64,000 nucleotides of DNA from Haloarchaeobius sp. FL176. Its GTDB lineage: Archaea; Halobacteriota; Halobacteria; Halobacteriales; Natrialbaceae. The position numbers were made by a program, and so were the translations under genes. Under the pieces are notes generated by a model that was not told the DNA's origin, made no database searches, and was given only the letters and a program-made list of their open reading frames with translations. Numbering within the stretch: the first letter of the stretch is position 1; every line of letters starts with the position of its first letter. The stretch spans positions 1 to 64,000 of the forward strand of contig NZ_JANJYH010000013.1 in the NCBI RefSeq assembly GCF_024609245.1, read 5' to 3'. Positions 59,471 to 64,000 of this stretch are shown here, one piece after another.

Positions 59471-60370
59471 TCACCGGACCGCGAGCTCGGTCTCCACGTC
59501 ACCGAACAGTGCCGTAACCGCCTCGTCGGCGTCCGTCGATTCTGCCACGTTCTCCATCAGCACCGTCTCGCTGGGGAACAGCTGCGTGCCGAGTTCGAGC
59601 CCGTGGTCGCGGGCCGTGCCGCCGGTCATCGTGAGGTAGACGCCGACGCCCGTCTCCGCGATACCGGCTTCCTCTTCCTCGCCGGCGTCGGGATAACAGA
59701 ACTCGATACCCTGCATGGCGTCGGTGCCGAGGACGGCCTCGACCAGCCGCTCGTAGCGCGGCGAGATGCAGAGTTCGCCCTCGTACTCGGCGACGAACTC
59801 TCTCGTCGCCCCGTCGGCGCGGTAGCTGTCGAGGAGCTCTGGCGTCGCCATCAGCGTGTGGTACACCGTATCGCCCAGCCCGGTGACGACGCGGACGTCG
59901 GTGTCGTGCGGGTCGATGCGGGCGTTCACGTCCGCGATGGTGTCGAGGGGTTCCGGTCTGAGCGCGACGACCTCTTCCAGGACGAGGTCCGCACTGTCGA
60001 AGCCGAAGGCGAACGAGTGGGTCCGGAGCGAGCGGAACGGTTCCTCCCGACCGACGAGCTGGATGGGTCCGGTCTCGGTATCGACGGTGACGCTGTCGAA
60101 GACGACGCGACGGGGAAGTCCATCGCGGTCGTCACGCAGCAGGGTGAACTCCGGTCGATGCGGATGGCCGAGGTCGCTGTAGTCCGCGAGCCGTTCGTAC
60201 ACGTTGCGGGGGTCCTCCGCGCTCCCCTTCGTGATCGCCTTCTCGTACCGGAGGGTAGAGATGATCGAGTCGGCGAGTTCGGTCGCATCGGCGCGTGCTG
60301 CGACCCGCTCGAGAACTGCCTCCAGCGGACGCCCCTTCCGTGGGACTGCGACGGCTGTCGTCTCGGCCAT
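59471..60370 (-). CDS. Unrecognised protein with a HisG-like N-terminus
   Basis: 299 residues, soluble. It begins AVAVPRKGRPLEAVLERVAA, close to the A-V-P-x-K-G-R-L start of ATP phosphoribosyltransferase HisG. The middle (ALRPEPLDTIADVNARIDPH, VVTGLGDTVYHTLMATPELL) is not HisG-like in any obvious way, and the C-terminus has a Glu-rich loop (YPDAGEEEEAGIAETGVGVY). A PRPP- or ligand-binding periplasmic-type fold is possible. Start ATG 60370; the upstream frame looks non-coding. 41 bp below the coiled-coil gene on the same strand. Confidence 0.5.
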   Translation of the reverse strand: MAETTAVAVPRKGRPLEAVLERVAARADATELADSIISTLRYEKAITKGSAEDPRNVYERLADYSDLGHPHRPEFTLLRDDRDGLPRRVVFDSVTVDTETGPIQLVGREEPFRSLRTHSFAFGFDSADLVLEEVVALRPEPLDTIADVNARIDPHDTDVRVVTGLGDTVYHTLMATPELLDSYRADGATREFVAEYEGELCISPRYERLVEAVLGTDAMQGIEFCYPDAGEEEEAGIAETGVGVYLTMTGGTARDHGLELGTQLFPSETVLMENVAESTDADEAVTALFGDVETELAVR

Positions 60371-60411
60371 TTCGCGGACGAACGGCTTCGGGGAAGAAAA
60401 CGTGTTCGTTC

Positions 60412-62208
60412 TCAGCTGAACATCTCGCCGAGCTGGTCGCGCCACTCTTCGATCTCGGTGACCTCCTCCTCGACCTGGTCGACCCGGGAGGCGACCTCGC
60501 CGAGGTCGTCCTCGAGTTCGGTCACGTCGGCCTGCACGTCGTCGATGGTATCGGTGGCGTCGGCGATGTCGCCCTCCAGGGACTCGGTCGACTCGTCGAG
60601 GTCGGTCTGGAGCTCGGAAACGTCGCCAGATATCGTCTCGAGGTCGGTCTCGAGGTCGGTCACGTCGGCCTGCACGTCGTCGATGGTATCGGTGGCGTCG
60701 GCGATGTCGCCCTCCAGGGACTCGGTCGACTCGTCGAGGTCGGTCTGGAGCTCGGAAACGTCGCCAGATATCGTCTCGAGGTCGGTCTCGAGGTCGGTCA
60801 CGTCCGTCTCGACGTCCTCGACGGACGAACGCACGTCGTCCACGTCGCCGTAGAGCGAGGTGATCTCACCGTCGTGGGTTTCGACGTCTTCCGAGAGGGC
60901 CGAGAGTTCGTCGCGAAGAGCGCTGACCTCCCGCTCGTACTCCTCGAGGAGCTGCTGGGCGGTGCCCTCCTCGTCGAGAAACTCGGACAGTGCGTCGGTG
61001 TAGGCGGCGACCTCCTCGACGCGGGACTGGAGGTGTTCGACCTTCGCGATGTCGGTCCCTGCGCTCTCGACGTCGAGTGCCTGCCGGAGGTCGCGGCGCT
61101 CGTTCTCGGTGAGCGTTCCGTTCCGGAGTTCCTCGACGAGGGCGGTCGCGACGCTCCCCTCGACGGCGGGCGTGGACTCCACGTCAGCCTCACCCTCGCC
61201 CTCGGCCTCCTCGTCGGCGTCGTCGGCGTCCGTGTCCGCCGCTACGTCGGCAGTGTCGGCAGCATCGGCAGCGCCGGCCTCCACTCCGGGCGCTTCGTCA
61301 ACTTCGGCCTCGGGCTGGTCCGCCACGTCGACTTCGACGTCCTCGTCGGCTTCGGCCGCTGCATCGGCTTCCGCCGTGTCGGCTTCCACGTCGGTATCGG
61401 CTGGTGCGTCGTCCTCGAAATCTGTCTCGGCCTCCGCTGGCTCATCGTTCGGTTCGGGCTCGTCCGCTTCCATCTCGGGTTCGTCGATGTCGAGGTCGAT
61501 TTCGGGCTCGTCCGCTTCTTCGGTGTCGCTTTCCTCGACCTCCTCCTCGGCGGCTTCGAGGTCGAGTTCGATATCCGGCGTGTCCTCGTCGTGGGTGTCC
61601 GCGTCGGACTCCGCTGGCTCACCGAGGTCGAGGTCGACGGAGCCGCCGTCGCCCGACGCCTCGGCGGCCTCCGCGTCCGTGGCGGTCGCGGCTTCCTCCT
61701 CATCGAGCCCGGGGATCTCGTCCTCGCCCGAGAGCATGTCCTTGACGACCTGGTTCGAGTCGCTCGAGACGATATCGTCGATAGTGGTGTCGCCCTCGAC
61801 TTCGGCCTCCGGTTCCGAACCGGTGTCCGAGTCGTCGCCCTCGCCGTCGATCTCCGTGAGCCGGGGGTCGGTGAGGAACTTGGCCGCCTCCGACTCGTCG
61901 TCGATACGGATGCCGTAGACGGTCGTCACCTCCTCGCCGGGTTCGAGCGTGCGCTCGTACTCGACGTGGTGGTCCTGAAAGGCGGTCCAGTTCTCGCTCT
62001 CGTAGTCGGGGTGGAACCCGACCCCGTCCATCGGGAAGTCCGTCGGTATCTCCTCGTGAATCCGGATGGTGACGGTCTCCTCCCGGTCGGAGGTGACGCC
62101 GAACCGGATAGCGGGGACCGGGAACTCGTCGGCCTCGAACGACTTCGCGACCGAGATCCCATCCGCGTCGACCTCGATTGTGGTATCCTCGTCGACCTCG
62201 CTACTCAT
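60412..62208 (-). CDS. Large acidic coiled-coil protein
   Basis: 598 residues. N-terminal beta-rich domain (about 1-105; VPAIRFGVTSDREETVTIRI, VEYERTLEPGEEVTTVYGIR), then about 230 residues of Asp/Glu/Ala low complexity (about 125-355). A helical region (ALVEELRNGTLTENERRDLR) and a long C-terminal coiled coil (about 395-590) follow, with two identical 46-residue repeats (DLETDLETISGDVSELQTDL...). No TM segment. It may be a structural or gas-vesicle/chromosome-scaffold-like protein; function unknown. Confidence 0.7.
   Translation of the reverse strand: MSSEVDEDTTIEVDADGISVAKSFEADEFPVPAIRFGVTSDREETVTIRIHEEIPTDFPMDGVGFHPDYESENWTAFQDHHVEYERTLEPGEEVTTVYGIRIDDESEAAKFLTDPRLTEIDGEGDDSDTGSEPEAEVEGDTTIDDIVSSDSNQVVKDMLSGEDEIPGLDEEEAATATDAEAAEASGDGGSVDLDLGEPAESDADTHDEDTPDIELDLEAAEEEVEESDTEEADEPEIDLDIDEPEMEADEPEPNDEPAEAETDFEDDAPADTDVEADTAEADAAAEADEDVEVDVADQPEAEVDEAPGVEAGAADAADTADVAADTDADDADEEAEGEGEADVESTPAVEGSVATALVEELRNGTLTENERRDLRQALDVESAGTDIAKVEHLQSRVEEVAAYTDALSEFLDEEGTAQQLLEEYEREVSALRDELSALSEDVETHDGEITSLYGDVDDVRSSVEDVETDVTDLETDLETISGDVSELQTDLDESTESLEGDIADATDTIDDVQADVTDLETDLETISGDVSELQTDLDESTESLEGDIADATDTIDDVQADVTELEDDLGEVASRVDQVEEEVTEIEEWRDQLGEMFS
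60521..60796. repeat. Exact 138-bp tandem duplication
   Basis: 60521-60658 and 60659-60796 are identical through their whole 138 bp (46 codons, in frame), inside the coiled-coil gene. The 46 residues are not a whole number of heptads (six heptads plus four), so the coil would need a phase shift or stutter. Confidence 0.88.
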
Positions 62209-62305
62209 ACAGCCACGTACCTGCACCACGAACATAAAGGAAACGGGCCGACTGTAATCCGCCGAAGTGACAACCCTTAGGGCGACGGCTCGCGCAGGGA
62301 GGGGT

Positions 62306-63139
62306 ATGACAGTGAGCGACTGGGGTGACTGGCTGCCCCGCGCCGTCGAGGACGCGTCGCCCGAGGGCATCGCGCTCTGGTATCTCGGCTGCAACGGCTT
62401 CGTACTGAAAGCCAGCGACGGGACGACGCTGTTCGTCGACCCGTACGTCGGACTCGGCGACCCGCCGCGGACGGTCCGGATGATCCCGGTCCCGTTCGAC
62501 CCGGAGGACGTCACCGAGGCCGACGCCGTCTTCGCTACCCACGAGCACACCGACCACGTCCACGGTCCCAGTCAGGCACCCATCCTCGAGCGGACGGGGG
62601 CCACGTTCTACGCGCCCGACGACAGCCTCGTGATCGCCCGCGAAGAGGAGTCCTGGGCAGACGACCACGCTATCGACGACCACCAGTTCCACGAGGTCCG
62701 CGAGGGGAACACCGTCGAGGTCGGTGGCTTCTCAGTCCACGTCGAGCCCGCTCACGACCCCGACGCGACCCACCCGGTCAGCTACGTTTTCGAACACGAC
62801 GGCAGGACCGTCTTCCACGGCGGCGACACCAAGCCCACCGACGAGTTCGCCGACATCGGCGAGCAGTACGACATCGACCTCGGTATCCTCGCGTTCGGCA
62901 CCGTCGGGAACATCCCCGACAAGGAGACCCGCGAACCGAAGCGCACGCGCTGGTACAACGACGAGAATCAGGTAATCGAGGCCGCCAACGACCTCCAGTT
63001 CGACCGGCTCCTCCCGAGCCACTGGGACATGTGGAAGGGCCTCACTGGCGACCCGACGGTGCTCCACCACCACGCCAAGAGCCTCGCGTTCCCCGAGCGC
63101 CTGGATATCGTCGAGATCGGCGACCGCGTGGATCTGTAA
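62306..63139 (+). CDS. UlaG-like metallo-beta-lactamase fold hydrolase
   Basis: 277 residues. Metal motifs: ATHEHTDHVHGPSQ (HxHxDH type: His-x-His-x-x-His), FHGGDTKPTDEF (Asp), and a C-terminal LLPSHWDMWKGLTGDP (His). The N-terminal LWYLGCNGFVLKASDGTTLF resembles L-ascorbate-6-phosphate lactonase UlaG. Probably a sugar-lactone or phosphodiester hydrolase; no ula/sga partners near. Divergent from the coiled-coil gene. Confidence 0.85.
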   Translation: MTVSDWGDWLPRAVEDASPEGIALWYLGCNGFVLKASDGTTLFVDPYVGLGDPPRTVRMIPVPFDPEDVTEADAVFATHEHTDHVHGPSQAPILERTGATFYAPDDSLVIAREEESWADDHAIDDHQFHEVREGNTVEVGGFSVHVEPAHDPDATHPVSYVFEHDGRTVFHGGDTKPTDEFADIGEQYDIDLGILAFGTVGNIPDKETREPKRTRWYNDENQVIEAANDLQFDRLLPSHWDMWKGLTGDPTVLHHHAKSLAFPERLDIVEIGDRVDL

Positions 63140-63292
63140 CCCGGCAACGCTCGTTTTCGACGGTTCTCGGCCGGTACAGGCCTCGATCCGCCGGGCTCCC
63201 GTCTCTCCGCCGCTGCCATCGTCCCGTCCGAGAACAGCCGACGCTCGACCACAGCACGAACGCATTAGTACGAGCCGTCCCTCCCGCCCGGT

Positions 63293-64000
63293 ATGGGTCT
63301 GCTGTCGTCAGCGATCGTCGTCTTCGTGCTGGTCGCCCTCGCCGTCTCGGTGGGCGTCGTCGCCCGGCTCGACCGGCCGGATGGTGAGTGGGGCTCGCGA
63401 CTCCGGTCGCGCTGGGTGATGGGCGTGCCGTGGGGGACGTTCGTCGTCGTCGGGTTCGTGCTCGCGGTGTACCTGTTCGTACAGGGTGGCTGGGCGCACT
63501 GGGGTGACCCGGTCGTCCTGCCGTTCCGGGCGTGGTCCTACCTCTACCCGACGGGGCTGCTCACTGCGGGGTTCTCGCACGCGAGCCCGGGCCACCTGAC
63601 GGGCAACCTCACCGGCACGCTCGTGCTGAGCCCGCTCGCGGAGTACGCCTGGGGCCACTTCCCGCAGCAGCGCGGCTCCGAGTCGTTCGGGTCGTGGCGG
63701 ACGAACCCCTGGATTCGGGCGCTCGTCGTCTATCCCGCCGCGGTCATCGCCGTGGGCGTGTTGACGGCGCTGTTCTCCATCGGCGCGGTCATCGGCTTCT
63801 CGGGTGTCGTGTTCGCGTTCGCTGGCTTCGCGCTGGTCCGCTACCCCCTGACGACTGTCGTGGCGGTGCTGGGCGGCCAGCGGTTCTTCTCGCTGCTGTA
63901 CGACGTGCTCCGCGACCCGGTCCTCGTGCAGGGGGCGTCGCCGAGCCCGCCGTCGCCGCCGTGGTGGGCCGGCATCGCCATCCAGGGCCACGCGTTCGGC
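63293..64000 (+). CDS. Rhomboid family intramembrane serine protease (truncated by window end)
   Basis: 236 residues are present and the frame is still open at 64000. TM helices at about 5-25 and 43-62, then AGFSHASPGHLTGNLTGTLV (the H-x-x-x-N region), an insert with WRTNPWIRALVVYPAAVIAV, the nucleophile in AVIGFSGVVFAFAGFAL (GxSG), and finally AIQGHAFG, which should contain the catalytic His. Cleaves substrate proteins within the membrane. The start is ATG 63293. Confidence 0.85.
   Translation, partial: MGLLSSAIVVFVLVALAVSVGVVARLDRPDGEWGSRLRSRWVMGVPWGTFVVVGFVLAVYLFVQGGWAHWGDPVVLPFRAWSYLYPTGLLTAGFSHASPGHLTGNLTGTLVLSPLAEYAWGHFPQQRGSESFGSWRTNPWIRALVVYPAAVIAVGVLTALFSIGAVIGFSGVVFAFAGFALVRYPLTTVVAVLGGQRFFSLLYDVLRDPVLVQGASPSPPSPPWWAGIAIQGHAFG

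Overview
The window comes from an extremely halophilic archaeon (class Halobacteria). GC content is high, proteins are very acidic, and the 16S rRNA starts with the archaeal 5' end. There are Tat and lipobox signal peptides, TATA boxes about 25-30 nt upstream of start codons (leaderless genes), and archaeal genes such as TFE, Gar1, SRP19 and Trm56. Genus cannot be fixed from the window alone.

Layout. 0-0.9 kb: 5' part of a minus-strand 16S rRNA gene with hairpin-rich leader and tandem promoters, then a decayed acetyltransferase. 1.3-4.1 kb: epimerase, short-chain dehydrogenase, tRNA methyltransferase. 4.2-17.6 kb: a denitrification island with a copper nitrite reductase (nirK), a quinol-type nitric oxide reductase (norB), a halocyanin, a bat-type regulator plus a small winged-helix protein, three DUF2249 proteins, a heme-copper-oxidase-like membrane protein, a cupin, a DUF59/MIP18-like protein, and an operon of CGCGG small protein, radical SAM/SPASM enzyme and glutamyl-tRNA-reductase-tail protein. 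Nine exact CGAA-N4-TTCG palindromes and two near matches lie in front of these genes, so they look like one oxygen/nitrate-responsive regulon.

17.7-28.8 kb: housekeeping genes (tfe with DUF2110, CinA-like, site-2 protease, NAD kinase-like, AbrB-PhoU, LEA14-like, nitrilase) with several tiny membrane proteins and a candidate structured RNA near 28.2 kb. 28.8-36.6 kb: aldehyde dehydrogenase, a cupredoxin, a membrane-anchored cohesin-like protein in an operon with a 1147-residue Tat-exported protein whose staphylococcal-nuclease domain is split by an inserted repeat domain and which ends in a dockerin, then acyl-CoA dehydrogenase. 36.6-48 kb: central metabolism (two glutamate dehydrogenases, CitE-like lyase, MaoC-like hydratase), CorA, MFS transporter and small proteins.

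48-56.9 kb: ornithine cyclodeaminase-like enzyme, presenilin-like protease, gar1-srp19 pair and a cobalamin-type ABC importer (btuF divergent from btuCD). 56.9-59.4 kb: a tyrosine integrase with a ribbon-helix-helix partner, flanked by gene remnants and 760 bp without a recognisable gene, probably a remnant of an integrated element. 59.4-64 kb: an unrecognised HisG-like protein, a coiled-coil protein with an exact 138-bp tandem repeat, an UlaG-like metallo-hydrolase and a truncated rhomboid protease.

The most interesting parts are the radical-SAM cassette inside the denitrification regulon, the split-nuclease cohesin/dockerin pair, and the candidate RNA at 28.2 kb. All functional assignments are from reading the sequence; no database search was possible.
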